DNA of 64,000 nucleotides from Sarcina ventriculi (GCF_900456775.1 NZ_UAUL01000010.1:1-64000); one strand, 5' to 3'. Positions 8,700 through 20,881 are shown, numbered from the stretch's first letter. Notes: generated by a model from the letters alone, not told the origin. Made by a program: numbers and translations.

Positions 8700-9884
8700 A
8701 TGAATAAAGTTATGAATAGGAGTATTTTAACACCTATTTTAATTGCTTTACCTAGTTTGGGACTTGGGTTATCATGGAATATGAAAAGTACTGTTTTGAC
8801 ACTTTTAGTTAAATCAATTACTTCATCAGATTTCAAATTAGGCATTATAAGTGCAATAGGACCGGTAACTGGAATGATATTTCCTTATTTATCTGGGGTA
8901 ATAAGTGATAGAAGTAATTTTAAAATAGGAAAACGAAAGCCATGGGTATTATTTGGAGGAATTTTAGGTTCAGTATTTTTACTTTTGTTTGGATTTTCTT
9001 CTAATTACATAGTATTATTTTTATTAACATTTGGTATATATGGAGCTTTAAATTTTTTACAAGGTTCATATTATTCATGGATGCCAGAAGCGGTGAAGAA
9101 AAATCAAATAGGTACAGTTAATGGACTTGGGAAACTTTTTTATTCATTAGGGGGAACTATATTGTTTCTTGTAGGGGTATATCTTTTTTATATAAATAAA
9201 GAATTACCATTCATATTAATTTTATGTTGTGTTATGATACCCGTTTTAATTGCATGTATTTTTGTTAGGGAAGATAATGCACACGTAAAACAAAAATCGA
9301 AATTGAGTTTTGACTTTATAAAAAATAAAAAAGCAATGAGAGTTTTTATGACTGCATTTTTCTTTTATATAGCTTATGGGCTTATCACTCCATTTTGGAT
9401 TCCATATTATGTAACAGCTAATCACTTTACAAGTAGTGAAATAAGCCTAGCTTTAACATCATTTACGGTGATAGGATTGATTTTATCATTATTTGTAGGT
9501 ATATGGTGTGATAAATGGAATAAACAGTACATATTTTTTATAGCATGCATTATATATATAGCAGGTTTTATAATAGGGTGGAATGTATCAAACCTTTATA
9601 CACTTTGGATATTTGCTATACTTTTTGGGATTGGATTTGTAATAATGCAAGTGGTATTTTATGCGTTAATACCTGAAGTTGCACCTAAAGAAAAAATTGG
9701 AGAATATATGGGGATAAATAATATATTTTTATGTGTTCCACAAATAATAGGTAGTATTTTAGGAGGTTATCTATTACAGGTAGGATATGGAGAATTGTTA
9801 TTTCCAATATCTATAGCAGCACTTATTATTGCCTGTGTGATAATAGGATATGGAAAATTAGAAGAAAATAAAAAATTAGCTTAG
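8700..9884 (+). CDS. Major facilitator superfamily transporter
   Basis: 394 residues with about 12 hydrophobic segments. The N-terminal SLGLGLSWNMKSTVLTLLV and the loop 2-3 motif SGVISDRSNFKIGKRKPW (the D-R-x-x-x-x-GKR/RP type) resemble the SLC45/sucrose-transporter-like branch of the MFS and related GPH sugar carriers. The substrate is not determinable; sugars are likely from family membership. A strong AAAGGAGAAAG ribosome binding site is present. It is monocistronic, with a good terminator after it. Confidence 0.82.
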   Translation: MNKVMNRSILTPILIALPSLGLGLSWNMKSTVLTLLVKSITSSDFKLGIISAIGPVTGMIFPYLSGVISDRSNFKIGKRKPWVLFGGILGSVFLLLFGFSSNYIVLFLLTFGIYGALNFLQGSYYSWMPEAVKKNQIGTVNGLGKLFYSLGGTILFLVGVYLFYINKELPFILILCCVMIPVLIACIFVREDNAHVKQKSKLSFDFIKNKKAMRVFMTAFFFYIAYGLITPFWIPYYVTANHFTSSEISLALTSFTVIGLILSLFVGIWCDKWNKQYIFFIACIIYIAGFIIGWNVSNLYTLWIFAILFGIGFVIMQVVFYALIPEVAPKEKIGEYMGINNIFLCVPQIIGSILGGYLLQVGYGELLFPISIAALIIACVIIGYGKLEENKKLA

Positions 9885-9895
9885 TTTATAAGGTT

Positions 9896-9938
9896 ACTGT
9901 ATTAAAATAAGTTTTATTATTTTTAATACAGTTTTTTT
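9896..9938 (+). terminator. Rho-independent terminator of the MFS gene
   Basis: ACTGTATTAAAA (9896-9907) pairs with TTTTAATACAGT (9921-9932) and is followed by T7. Confidence 0.85.
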
Positions 9939-10006
9939 ATATTTAGTTTTATAAATAATAAAAAGTTCTATATAATATTATTATAATAGCATTAGGAGGA
10001 TATATT

Positions 10007-11203
10007 ATGAAAATTAATTTTAAGGATGAGGCTTTATTAATAAATAATGAACTTGTAAAGATGAGAAGAGACTTTCATGAACATCCAGAATTGGGGTTTG
10101 AGGAATATAGAACATCAAAAATAATAAAAGATTTCTTAAAAAATGAGAATATACCTTATTTAGAGGTAGCTAAGACAGGAGTTTGTGCAATTATAAAAGG
10201 AATGAAAAAGGAAGAGGATAAAGAAGAAAAGTGCATAGCTTTAAGAGCAGATATAGATGGGTTGCCTATGGTGGACAAGAAGGTTTGTTCATATTCATCT
10301 AAAGAAAAGGGAAAGATGCATGGTTGTGGACATGATGCTCATACAACAATTCTTTTAGGCGTTGCTAAAATTTTGAATAAACACAAGGATTCATTTAGTG
10401 GATGTGTTAAATTGTTTTTTGAACCAGCAGAAGAAACTACAGGTGGTGCACCACTTATGATTAATGAGGGGGTATTAGAAAATCCAAAAGTTGATAAAAT
10501 AGTAGGACTTCATGTAGAAGAAACGTTAGATGTAGGTAAGATAATGGTTAAAGAAGGGGTTGTAAATGCTGCATCAAATCCATTTTTTATAACAATAAAG
10601 GGAAGAGGAGGTCATGGTGCATATCCTCATATGGCAATAGATCCAGTGGTTATTTCATCTCATGTTGTTTTAGCCCTTCAAACAATAGTAAGTAGAGAAA
10701 TAAAACCTGTAAATCCAGCAGTAGTTACAGTATCTACTATAAATGGAGGAACTGCTGAAAATATTATTCCAGATGAAGTGAAATTAAGTGGAACTATAAG
10801 AACTATGAGCTTAGAAGATAGGGCTTATGCTGTTAAGAGAGTAAAAGAGATAGTATCATCAATATGTAGCGCTATGAGAGGTGATTATGAAATTAACATA
10901 AAGGAAAGTTATCCTTGTCTTTATAATGATAATGAAACAGTTAATTTAGTTAGAGAAAGTGCTAAGACTATCTTAGGAGAAGAAAATATTTTAGAGCAAG
11001 AAGCACCAAAGCTTGGGGTTGAGAGCTTTGCGTATTTTGCTCTTGAAAAACCGTCAGCTTTTTATTTTCTAGGAGTTAGAAATGAAGCAAAAAATATAAT
11101 ACATTCAGCGCACAATAGTCTTTTTGATATAGACGAGGGTGCTTTAGCTTTAGGAGTTGCACTTCAAAGTGAAATTGCTTTTAATTATTTGACAAATAGA
11201 TAA
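10007..11203 (+). CDS. M20 family amidohydrolase/carboxypeptidase
   Basis: 398 residues, the usual size of M20D peptidases (hippurate hydrolase, N-acyl-amino-acid amidohydrolase). Metal-binding motifs are visible: HGCGHDAH with the bridging Cys, EPAEE with the catalytic Glu, GLHVEE, and a C-terminal HSAHNSLFDID. The RRDFHEHPELGFEE start is typical. It hydrolyses the amide of N-acyl or N-aminoacyl substrates, but which one cannot be told. It is cytosolic (no signal). AGGAGG lies upstream of the ATG and a strong terminator follows. Confidence 0.9.
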   Translation: MKINFKDEALLINNELVKMRRDFHEHPELGFEEYRTSKIIKDFLKNENIPYLEVAKTGVCAIIKGMKKEEDKEEKCIALRADIDGLPMVDKKVCSYSSKEKGKMHGCGHDAHTTILLGVAKILNKHKDSFSGCVKLFFEPAEETTGGAPLMINEGVLENPKVDKIVGLHVEETLDVGKIMVKEGVVNAASNPFFITIKGRGGHGAYPHMAIDPVVISSHVVLALQTIVSREIKPVNPAVVTVSTINGGTAENIIPDEVKLSGTIRTMSLEDRAYAVKRVKEIVSSICSAMRGDYEINIKESYPCLYNDNETVNLVRESAKTILGEENILEQEAPKLGVESFAYFALEKPSAFYFLGVRNEAKNIIHSAHNSLFDIDEGALALGVALQSEIAFNYLTNR

Positions 11204-11226
11204 AATAATAATAATCTATACTGTGA

Positions 11227-11270
11227 GTTAAATGAATAATTTTATTAAAAATTATTCATTTAACATTATT
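11227..11270 (+). terminator. Rho-independent terminator, 17-bp perfect stem
   Basis: Arms 11227-11243 and 11247-11263 are exact reverse complements around ATT. A T-rich tail follows. It separates the amidohydrolase from the pseudouridine synthase. Confidence 0.8.
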
Positions 11271-11299
11271 TTTCAAAAAAATTTAGGAGTGAGATAATA

Positions 11300-12274
11300 T
11301 TGAAAATAGAAATAGGTTCTAATGAAGCAGGACAAAGATTAGACAAATTTTTAAGAAAATATTTAAAAGATGTACCTTTAAGTGCAATATTTAAAGCGCT
11401 TAGAAAAGGAGATATAAGAATAAACGGGGCAAAACAAAAGGAAAAATATATTTTAAATGAAGGAGATTTAATAGAGATAAAGTATTTACAAAGTAACATA
11501 CAAAAAGAAAAGAAAAAGTTAAATTTTCAACAAGTAAATGCTAATTCTCTTCAAATAGCATATGAGGATGAAAATATATTATTAGTAGAGAAGTGGCCAG
11601 GAGTTTTGGTTCACTCTGATAGGAAAAATGGGCAGTTAACATTAAATGATTATGTATTATCATATCTAAATGCAAAAGGTGATTATATGCCAGAAAATGA
11701 AATTACATTTACTCCAGCACCATGCAATAGATTAGATAGAAATACTTCAGGGCTTGTATTTTTTGGGAAAAATTTTGAATCTTTAAAGATTTTAAATGAA
11801 CTTATAAGGGATAGGAAGATTAGAAAATATTATTGTGCTTTAGTAAAAGGAAAAATAAATGAAGGTAGATACGAAGCATTTATCACAAAAGATGAAGAAA
11901 ATAATGTATCTAAAGTATTTTATGATATGAAGCCAAATACTAAGAAGATAGCTATGGATGTTAAAATTATACAAACAAATGGAGCATACTCACTTTTGGA
12001 AATTGAACTTATAACTGGAAGAAGTCATCAATTAAGAGCACATTTAGCTTTTTTAGGAAATCCAATTATAGGAGATTTTAAATATGGAAATAAAGAATTA
12101 AATTCATTTTTTGATAATAAATATGGTTTAAATTATCAATTTCTTTATGCATATAAAGTAAACTTTAAGGAAGTGCCAGAGAAGTTTAATTATTTAAAAA
12201 ACAAAACAATAGCTGAGGGTCTTCCACCTATATTTAAAAGAATAAAAAAGGATGTATTTAAATTTACAATTTAA
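11300..12274 (+). CDS. RluA-family pseudouridine synthase with S4 domain
   Basis: 324 residues from a TTG start preceded by TTAGGAGTGAG. The N-terminal S4 RNA-binding domain (about 1-65, GQRLDKFLRKYL) is followed by the synthase domain with the RluA motif CNRLDRNTSGL containing the catalytic Asp, and the KYYCALV and ITGRSHQLRAHL segments. It converts uridine to pseudouridine in RNA, probably 23S rRNA. The exact site (RluC/RluD-like or other) is not clear. It is 17 bases before a flippase gene, so the two may be co-transcribed. Confidence 0.9.
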   Translation: MKIEIGSNEAGQRLDKFLRKYLKDVPLSAIFKALRKGDIRINGAKQKEKYILNEGDLIEIKYLQSNIQKEKKKLNFQQVNANSLQIAYEDENILLVEKWPGVLVHSDRKNGQLTLNDYVLSYLNAKGDYMPENEITFTPAPCNRLDRNTSGLVFFGKNFESLKILNELIRDRKIRKYYCALVKGKINEGRYEAFITKDEENNVSKVFYDMKPNTKKIAMDVKIIQTNGAYSLLEIELITGRSHQLRAHLAFLGNPIIGDFKYGNKELNSFFDNKYGLNYQFLYAYKVNFKEVPEKFNYLKNKTIAEGLPPIFKRIKKDVFKFTI

Positions 12275-12291
12275 AGACAGGAGAACTTAAG

Positions 12292-13905
12292 ATGAAACGT
12301 GATTCAATGGGAAGAGGTTTTGCCATACTATCTATTGCAAGTATAGTATCTAAAGTATTATCTGTAATATATGTACCTATACTTACAAGAATAATTGGTG
12401 ATTATGGTATGGGGATATATGGTAAAACATATGAAATATTTGTATTTGTATACGCACTTACTAATGTAGGGATACAGGTTGCAATATCAAAACATGTAGC
12501 AGAACTTGAAGCTGTAGGTAACTATAAGGACTCTATAAAAACATTTAAAATGAGTAGAACTATATTTCTTGTTATAGGAACTGTATTTACATTAGCATTA
12601 ATGTTTGGTTCTCATTTTTTAGCCGAAATTAGTGGATCATCAGATCTTGTTTATCCATTGATATTTTTATCACCTACAGTACTAATAACTACAGTATTAG
12701 TTACATATAGAGGATATTTTCAAGGTAGAAATCAAGCAAAACCATTGGCTGTAACAACTGTTATAGAACAGGTTATAAATGTTGTTTTAAGTCTTGCATG
12801 TGCTTATGTTTTAATGAGATTTGGAGCAGTTTTTGGAGCAGCAGGAGGAACAATAGGTACATCTGTTGGAGCTTTAATTGCTTTAATTTATTTAGTTTAC
12901 ATATACAATATTTATGGTGGCGAAAGAGAAGCAAGAGATAAACAAAATCCAGATATTGAAAGGCAAAGCAATAAAGAAATATTTAGAACATTATTAAAAT
13001 ATGCAATACCAATTACATTATGTACTGGTCTTCAAAATCTAGGGAGCATAATAGATATGCTAGTTGTAAGTAATAGGCTTATTGTGGCAGGTTTTAGCCA
13101 TAAGGAAGCAACAATTCTTTTTGGATTCTTATCAACTAGATATAAAAGCCTTTACAATGTACCAATGGTATTTATAACCTCTTTAGGATATATGGCTATG
13201 CCGACTATAGCTAGAGGATTTGCTTTAAAGGACAAAAAGCTAGTTAAAGATAAGATAAATTTTGCATTAAGAATGGCATACATAGTTTCAGTACCAGCAG
13301 CTTTTGGACTTGCTATCTTAGCACCAGATCTTTATAAATATTTATATGCTCAAACAGATGGTTCAGGACTTATGATGGTAGGATCAGCTATAATACCTTT
13401 AATGGGAATAGTTTTGATACAAGATGTAATACTTCAAAGTGTAAATCAATTTTATTATGTACTTATAGCTCTTGCAATTGGAGTGGGAGTCAAATTTTTA
13501 TGTGATATGTATCTTGTAGCTATTCCAGCAATAAACATCTATGGTGCAGTAATAGGTGGAGTTTTAGCCTTTTTAACTATTTTAATTTTGAATCATTTTA
13601 GAATGCAAAAAAGTTTAAAAATTAAAATTTCAATAATTAAGCTCTTAGCTAGACCACTTTTAGCTTCTATTTGCATGAGCATATTAATTATAGCTATAAA
13701 ACAAGGACTAGGTCTTTTTGTTAACCTAGAGAGTTTAGACGCATTAATAGGTCTTGTACTTTTAATAGTAATAGTTGTCATTGCAAGCTTTGTTTACCTT
13801 TGCGTACTTGTATATACAGGTGGACTTAGAAGAGGAGATTTAGAAGACATTTCTCCTAAAATTATAAGAAAACTTCCAGGATTTTTAAAGAAACGTTTAA
13901 GATAA
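12292..13905 (+). CDS. MATE/MOP-type polysaccharide flippase, SpoVB-like
   Basis: 537 residues with about 14 hydrophobic segments. The N-terminal GRGFAILSIASIVSKVLSVIYVPILTRIIGDYGMGIYG is typical of the polysaccharide transporter/SpoVB/MurJ group in the MOP superfamily. It should move an undecaprenyl-linked glycan or lipid II across the membrane. It is the second gene of a likely pair with the pseudouridine synthase. It ends tail to tail with another flippase of the same superfamily. Whether it is the YtgP/MurJ-type or a second SpoVB cannot be settled by reading. Confidence 0.85.
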   Translation: MKRDSMGRGFAILSIASIVSKVLSVIYVPILTRIIGDYGMGIYGKTYEIFVFVYALTNVGIQVAISKHVAELEAVGNYKDSIKTFKMSRTIFLVIGTVFTLALMFGSHFLAEISGSSDLVYPLIFLSPTVLITTVLVTYRGYFQGRNQAKPLAVTTVIEQVINVVLSLACAYVLMRFGAVFGAAGGTIGTSVGALIALIYLVYIYNIYGGEREARDKQNPDIERQSNKEIFRTLLKYAIPITLCTGLQNLGSIIDMLVVSNRLIVAGFSHKEATILFGFLSTRYKSLYNVPMVFITSLGYMAMPTIARGFALKDKKLVKDKINFALRMAYIVSVPAAFGLAILAPDLYKYLYAQTDGSGLMMVGSAIIPLMGIVLIQDVILQSVNQFYYVLIALAIGVGVKFLCDMYLVAIPAINIYGAVIGGVLAFLTILILNHFRMQKSLKIKISIIKLLARPLLASICMSILIIAIKQGLGLFVNLESLDALIGLVLLIVIVVIASFVYLCVLVYTGGLRRGDLEDISPKIIRKLPGFLKKRLR

Positions 13906-13912
13906 AAATAAA

Positions 13913-13946
13913 AAAACCATGTAAATTCTGCATGGTTTTATTTTTT
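13913..13946. terminator. Bidirectional terminator between two flippase genes
   Basis: AAAACCATG and CATGGTTTT around TAAATTCTG, with A and T runs on either side. It overlaps the 3' end of the minus-strand gene. Confidence 0.8.
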
Positions 13947-15464
13947 TGCATATTTATTTTTAGGAATTCTTTTTATCTTATTATCAAAAATTAAAAAAGA
14001 AAAAATTATAAAAAATATAACAAATGCAACAATTACTTCGATTCTATAATCTAAAGTTAAAAAATTTAATATAAAATTTTTAACAATAAGACAGGATAAA
14101 ATAGATATTAATATATATATTAGCAACTTTCCTATTGATATTTCAAGATTTATATTCTTGTATACTTCATGAATATTTATAGATAAAGATACGATAGATG
14201 AAATAAGCATAGTAAGTATATACCCATATATATTTATTGATGGTATTCCTGTAAATATAAATAAGCAAATTATTTCTAAGATAGATATAAAAATATTATT
14301 TCTAAGAATTATGCTTTGTTTATCTAATCCATTTAATATACCATACATAGTAGATGATACGAAAGCAAGTGGCATAACAAGTGCTGATAGTCGTATCATT
14401 TTACCTAAATCATCTCTTCCGAAAAACATAATGCCTAAGGAGTCAGAAACACATTGAGAAAGTACAGCTGTAAACAATCCAATTAAAAATGAAATTTTTA
14501 ATACCTGTTTAATTCTTAAAGTGGCTCCAGTATAATCTTTTTTGCTTAAAGTTTGGGATAAATTAGGGATAAGTAAAGTATTTATAGAATTTACTATAAT
14601 CATGGGAAAGGTGATTATAGAAAGTGCCATACCACCAAATTTGCCAATAAGGGCTAAAGCTTGAGAATAACTAAGTCCTGTACTTATAAGACGTCTTGGC
14701 ACCATTATAGTTGATATAGTGCTAAATATGTTAAGTAGAAATCCATTTAGGCATAAAGGAAATGATATTATAAGCACATTAAATAAAAGTTGAAGACTAT
14801 TCTCTTTTTTTACTATGTTTTTAGGATATTTTCTAATCGTAATTTTAAAATATCCAAATAAAAGTATAAGGCTTTGAAGCTCACCAAGACATAATGATAC
14901 ATAAGCTAATGTAACCAATCCCTCTAATGTTGTTACTTTAAACATAAAAATTAAGATGGCTAAAATAAAAACTCTTAACGATTTTTCTAAAATATCAATA
15001 AATGATGGCATAATTATTTTAGAATCTCCATAAAAAAATCCCTTAAGGATATTTGAAAGGGCAATAAAAATCATAGCAGGACATGTAACCATTATAGCTT
15101 TTACAGTTCTAGGGTCTTTAATCCAAAAATTAGCTATAGTGGGAGATAGAAAAAATACTAAAATTCCTATAAATAAGCACCATATAAAATTAAATATCGC
15201 TACAACTTTCATAGTTTGTATAATATCATGATAATTATTTTTGGAAGAGTAAACAGCTGTAATTTTAGATATAGCAGCTACTATTCCAGCAGTCATTATA
15301 GAAATAAAGAGATTATATATTGGCATAACAAGCCCATAAAGACCCATTCCTTCCGGACCTAAAATTTTTGAAAGATATATAGAAAATATAAAACCTAAAA
15401 CTCCTGTAGCAAGATTAGATAAAGTTAAAAGAAAGGAGTTTTTATAAAAATTATCTTTAATCAT
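13938..15464 (-). CDS. spoVB: SpoVB-like stage V sporulation flippase
   Basis: 508 residues, close in size to Bacillus subtilis SpoVB. About 14 membrane segments begin with NSFLLTLSNLATGVLGFIFSIYLSKILGPEGMGLYGLVMPIY, the characteristic SpoVB/MOP start. It is thought to move lipid-linked precursors during spore cortex synthesis. AAGGTGGTG lies about ten bases before the ATG. It is alone, divergent from the methyltransferase-like gene. Calling it SpoVB rather than a generic polysaccharide flippase is by resemblance. Confidence 0.8.
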   Translation of the reverse strand: MIKDNFYKNSFLLTLSNLATGVLGFIFSIYLSKILGPEGMGLYGLVMPIYNLFISIMTAGIVAAISKITAVYSSKNNYHDIIQTMKVVAIFNFIWCLFIGILVFFLSPTIANFWIKDPRTVKAIMVTCPAMIFIALSNILKGFFYGDSKIIMPSFIDILEKSLRVFILAILIFMFKVTTLEGLVTLAYVSLCLGELQSLILLFGYFKITIRKYPKNIVKKENSLQLLFNVLIISFPLCLNGFLLNIFSTISTIMVPRRLISTGLSYSQALALIGKFGGMALSIITFPMIIVNSINTLLIPNLSQTLSKKDYTGATLRIKQVLKISFLIGLFTAVLSQCVSDSLGIMFFGRDDLGKMIRLSALVMPLAFVSSTMYGILNGLDKQSIILRNNIFISILEIICLFIFTGIPSINIYGYILTMLISSIVSLSINIHEVYKNINLEISIGKLLIYILISILSCLIVKNFILNFLTLDYRIEVIVAFVIFFIIFSFLIFDNKIKRIPKNKYAKK

Positions 15465-15585
15465 TTAAATAATACACCACCTTATAATGTTTATTTAATA
15501 TTATTCTGTAAAGCTTAGATTTATGTTAGAAGTTTTAAATGAGTAAAATCTAAATTTTTTTATGGAAAAAAATGTAAAAATATTA

Positions 15586-15591
15586 TATAAT
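15586..15591 (+). promoter_or_regulatory. Probable -10 box of the methyltransferase/radical SAM pair
   Basis: TATAAT lies 26 bases before the start codon. The -35 region was not recognised. Confidence 0.4.
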
Positions 15592-15616
15592 TAAGTTAAC
15601 GGTAAGGGGGGATACT

Positions 15617-16243
15617 ATGAGTAACTTGGTTATAAATATGAAAGATGTGAAATTTGGTGGAAATACATTAGATGTTGGCAATGATAATTATGGAGTGATA
15701 TATAATATATTAAAAGGAGAAGAGGACGAAATAAGTGTTGATTATTATTCAGAAGACTTAAGTAACCAATATAAAAATTTTTATGACAATGGGGTTACTT
15801 TTTTTTCATTAAGTCAACTGGCAACTAAAGGAGAGCGTGATATGGTATTAAAAGAAATCTGGCAAAATTTAAAGGTAGGCGGTAATTTATATATTTGGGA
15901 TAGAGAAAAAAGGGTAAAAGAAATTATAAAAGATAATATAAATGTGTTAATGCCAGATGGTACAACAAAGGAGTTTAAATTTTCTAATATAAATCCATTA
16001 GCTGAATTTGGCTTTTTTAATTTTCAAAAAACTTTAGAAAAATATTTTGAAATACAAGAGGGAAGAATTTGTGATAAAATAATATACATTAAGGCTAAAA
16101 AGAGAGGAATTATAAATAATGAAGATACTATTAACGGGGATAAATTCAAAGTACATCCACAGCAATCTAGCAGTGAGATATTTAAGAGCATACACAAAGG
16201 ATTTAAATTTTCAAGGAAAGATAAAAGAGTTTACGATAAATGA
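15617..16243 (+). CDS. SAM-dependent methyltransferase-like protein, unusual C-terminus
   Basis: 208 residues. The first about 165 resemble a reduced class I methyltransferase: a TLDVGNDNYGVIYNIL segment at the place of motif I and an EIWQNLKVGGNLYIWD segment at the place of motif IV/post-II. The glycine-rich SAM loop is degenerate, so activity is uncertain. The last about 42 residues are an out-of-frame reading of the following gene: the frame overlaps the radical SAM gene by 125 bases, which is very unusual. The original stop may have been lost by a frameshift near 16100. AAGGGGGG precedes the ATG. Confidence 0.65.
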   Translation: MSNLVINMKDVKFGGNTLDVGNDNYGVIYNILKGEEDEISVDYYSEDLSNQYKNFYDNGVTFFSLSQLATKGERDMVLKEIWQNLKVGGNLYIWDREKRVKEIIKDNINVLMPDGTTKEFKFSNINPLAEFGFFNFQKTLEKYFEIQEGRICDKIIYIKAKKRGIINNEDTINGDKFKVHPQQSSSEIFKSIHKGFKFSRKDKRVYDK

Positions 16244-17792
16244 TAGATTAGAGAACATATTAGAAGGAATTATGGAGGAGAAGCCAGATGTTGTGGCCTT
16301 CTCTTGTTACATATGGAACATGGAGTATGTAAAAAGGTTAGCTGAACATATAAAAATTATAGATGAAAACATAGAAATACTTTATGGAGGACCAGAAGTT
16401 TCCTATGAAGCACAAGTATTTTTAAAAGATAGTTTTTGCGATTATGTTATAGTTGGAGAGGGTGAGGCTACATTTAGAGATTTTGTTAAGTATAAATTAG
16501 GTGAGAAAGAGCTAAAAGATATAGAAGGATTGTATTATAAAAAAAATGATGATATCTTCTTTAATGGATTTAGAAAAGAATTAAATATGAGTGATTTAGT
16601 ATTTCCATATGATAAAGATGATGATTTAGATAATAAAATAGTTTATTATGAAGCGTCAAGAGGATGTCCGTTTAAATGCAAATATTGTTTGTCTTCTGTT
16701 ATGAATGGAGTTAGGTTTTTAGATGTAGAAAGAGTAAAAAAAGAACTTAAGTTTTTTATAGATAAGGGTGTTGAACTTGTTAAATTTGTAGATAGAACTT
16801 TTAATTGCAATAAAAATTATAGTATAGAAATATGGGAATTTTTAAGTAAACAAGATACAAAAACTAGATTTCATTTTGAGGTTGCAGCTGATCTTTTAAG
16901 TGATGAAGAAATAGAGGTTTTAAATAAAGCGCCAAAGAATAGGTTTCAATTGGAGGTAGGCGTTCAGACAAGTAATCATAAAGTTTTAAAAAATATAAAT
17001 AGAATAATTACTTTTGAAAATGTAGCAGAAAAAGTGTTGAAAGTAGCAAAAAATAAAAATGTTATTCAACATTTAGACTTAATTGCAGGGCTTCCACAAG
17101 AGGATTATAATTCTTTTAAAAAATCATTTAATGATGTTCATTCGTTAAATCCTAATGAAATACAGCTTGGGTTTTTAAAGCTTTTAAAAGGTTCTGCAAT
17201 GAGAGATGAGGCAGAAAAATGGGGAATTGTATACTCACCTTATGCACCATATGAAATTCTTAAAAATAATGATTTATCTTATAATGATTTGTTGGAGCTT
17301 AAAAAGGTTGAAAAAATTGTTGATAAATATTATAATTCAGGGAAATTCAATAATGTATTACGTTTTTTCTTAAATAGATATGAAACTCCTTTTGAATTTT
17401 ATTTTGAAATGGCAATGTACTTTGAAAAAATAGGTCATTTTAAAAGGAGTTTAGGAAATGTGGAATATTATAAAGTTCTTTTAGACTTTAATATAGAAAG
17501 GTTTAATAGAGAAAATGAGAATGTGTTAAAAGAAATAATAAAGTATGATTATCTTTGTTTTAATAAGAAAAAATGGCTTCCTGATTTTTTAATAAGAGAT
17601 ATCTCTAAAGAAGAAGAAAGGAATGTACGTTTAGAGCTTAAAAAGAAAGCGCCATATAATAAATCTCATATAGAAAAGTTTAATTTAGATATTTTAAATT
17701 ATTTAAACAAAGGCGAAGTTGTATGGACAGATAATTATTTAATATTTAACGAAGAAGAATTTGGATATGAAAATAATATAAAATTTATTTAA
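16119..17792 (+). CDS. B12-binding domain radical SAM protein
   Basis: 557 residues. The N-terminal cobalamin-binding fold (KILLTGINSKYIHSNLAVRYLRAYTK, then a YGGPEVSYE segment) is followed by a radical SAM domain with the cluster motif ASRGCPFKCKYCLS (CxxxCxxC) and a GLPQEDYNSF segment. The C-terminal part matches the extra domain (DUF4080-like) of this group. Such proteins perform radical methylation or rearrangement, but the substrate is unknown. AGAGGAA precedes the ATG inside the upstream gene. Its overlap with the methyltransferase-like gene suggests a shared transcript. Confidence 0.9.
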   Translation: MKILLTGINSKYIHSNLAVRYLRAYTKDLNFQGKIKEFTINDRLENILEGIMEEKPDVVAFSCYIWNMEYVKRLAEHIKIIDENIEILYGGPEVSYEAQVFLKDSFCDYVIVGEGEATFRDFVKYKLGEKELKDIEGLYYKKNDDIFFNGFRKELNMSDLVFPYDKDDDLDNKIVYYEASRGCPFKCKYCLSSVMNGVRFLDVERVKKELKFFIDKGVELVKFVDRTFNCNKNYSIEIWEFLSKQDTKTRFHFEVAADLLSDEEIEVLNKAPKNRFQLEVGVQTSNHKVLKNINRIITFENVAEKVLKVAKNKNVIQHLDLIAGLPQEDYNSFKKSFNDVHSLNPNEIQLGFLKLLKGSAMRDEAEKWGIVYSPYAPYEILKNNDLSYNDLLELKKVEKIVDKYYNSGKFNNVLRFFLNRYETPFEFYFEMAMYFEKIGHFKRSLGNVEYYKVLLDFNIERFNRENENVLKEIIKYDYLCFNKKKWLPDFLIRDISKEEERNVRLELKKKAPYNKSHIEKFNLDILNYLNKGEVVWTDNYLIFNEEEFGYENNIKFI

Positions 17793-17803
17793 GAGAACAA
17801 GTG

Positions 17804-17845
17804 AATCGGTGTAAGTTATTTAATAACTTATACCGATTATTTTTT
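17804..17845 (+). terminator. Rho-independent terminator of the radical SAM gene
   Basis: AATCGGTGTAAGTTA (17804-17818) pairs with TAACTTATACCGATT (17824-17838) with one G-U pair, and a T-rich tail follows. Confidence 0.85.
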
Positions 17846-18097
17846 ATAAATATTGTTGAATTAGTAATATAAAAAATATATAATAAACCAATAAAATCAA
17901 AAATATACTATATTTTTAAAAGATAAAAATGGAATAATATAAAAAAATAAATAAATATATTAAAAATTTCAATGAAAACTATAAAACGTATTGTAATTTT
18001 TTGAGTTTTGTGTATAATTAAAGTATATTAAGTGTTAATTAATACTATATAAAGTATTAATATATATTATTATTTCTTTAATAAAGGTGGTGAAACT
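17846..18097 (+). other. AT-rich leader of the V-ATPase operon
   Basis: No coding frame was seen. It contains the promoter listed separately and, in the untranslated leader, an eight-bp hairpin TTAATACT/AGTATTAA (18039-18060). The hairpin ends about 25 bases before the first ribosome binding site. Confidence 0.5.
17991..18018 (+). promoter_or_regulatory. Promoter of the ntp (V-ATPase) operon
   Basis: TTGTAA (17991-17996), a 16-base spacer and TATAAT (18013-18018) fit a sigma-A promoter. The predicted leader is about 75 bases. Confidence 0.65.
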
Positions 18098-18410
18098 TTG
18101 GCACTAAAAGCAATAAATGAAATAAAAAAGGTCGAAGAGCAAGCTGAAGAGATGATTAAACAAGCTCATCATCAAAGCAAAGAGATAATTTCTAAAGCTA
18201 CGCTACAAGCAGATGAAGAATACAAAAAAATTGTGGATGAGGGTAAAAAGAAAGCTTTTGAAATTATAAATGATGCCGTATTATCTGGTGAGAAAGAGGC
18301 TGCTATTTTATTGAAGGGTGGAGTAAAAAAATGTGAAAATATTTATAATCTATCTGATGATAAAATCGATAAGGCCATTAAATTAGTGATTGAGAGGGTT
18401 GTGAATACAG

Positions 18411-18424
<14 letters not shown>
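18098..18424 (+). CDS. ntpF: V-type ATPase peripheral stalk subunit (NtpF, G/H type)
   Basis: 108 residues from a TTG start after AAAGGTGGTGAAAC. It is almost entirely helical coiled coil (Glu/Lys/Ala-rich, IKKVEEQAEEMIKQAHHQSKEIISKA), as expected for the stalk subunit that pairs with NtpE to hold the catalytic head still. It is the first gene of nine in the order F-I-K-E-C-G-A-B-D, matching the Enterococcus hirae ntp operon. Its end overlaps ntpI by 14 bases, suggesting translational coupling. Confidence 0.88.
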
Positions 18425-20881
<2,457 letters not shown>

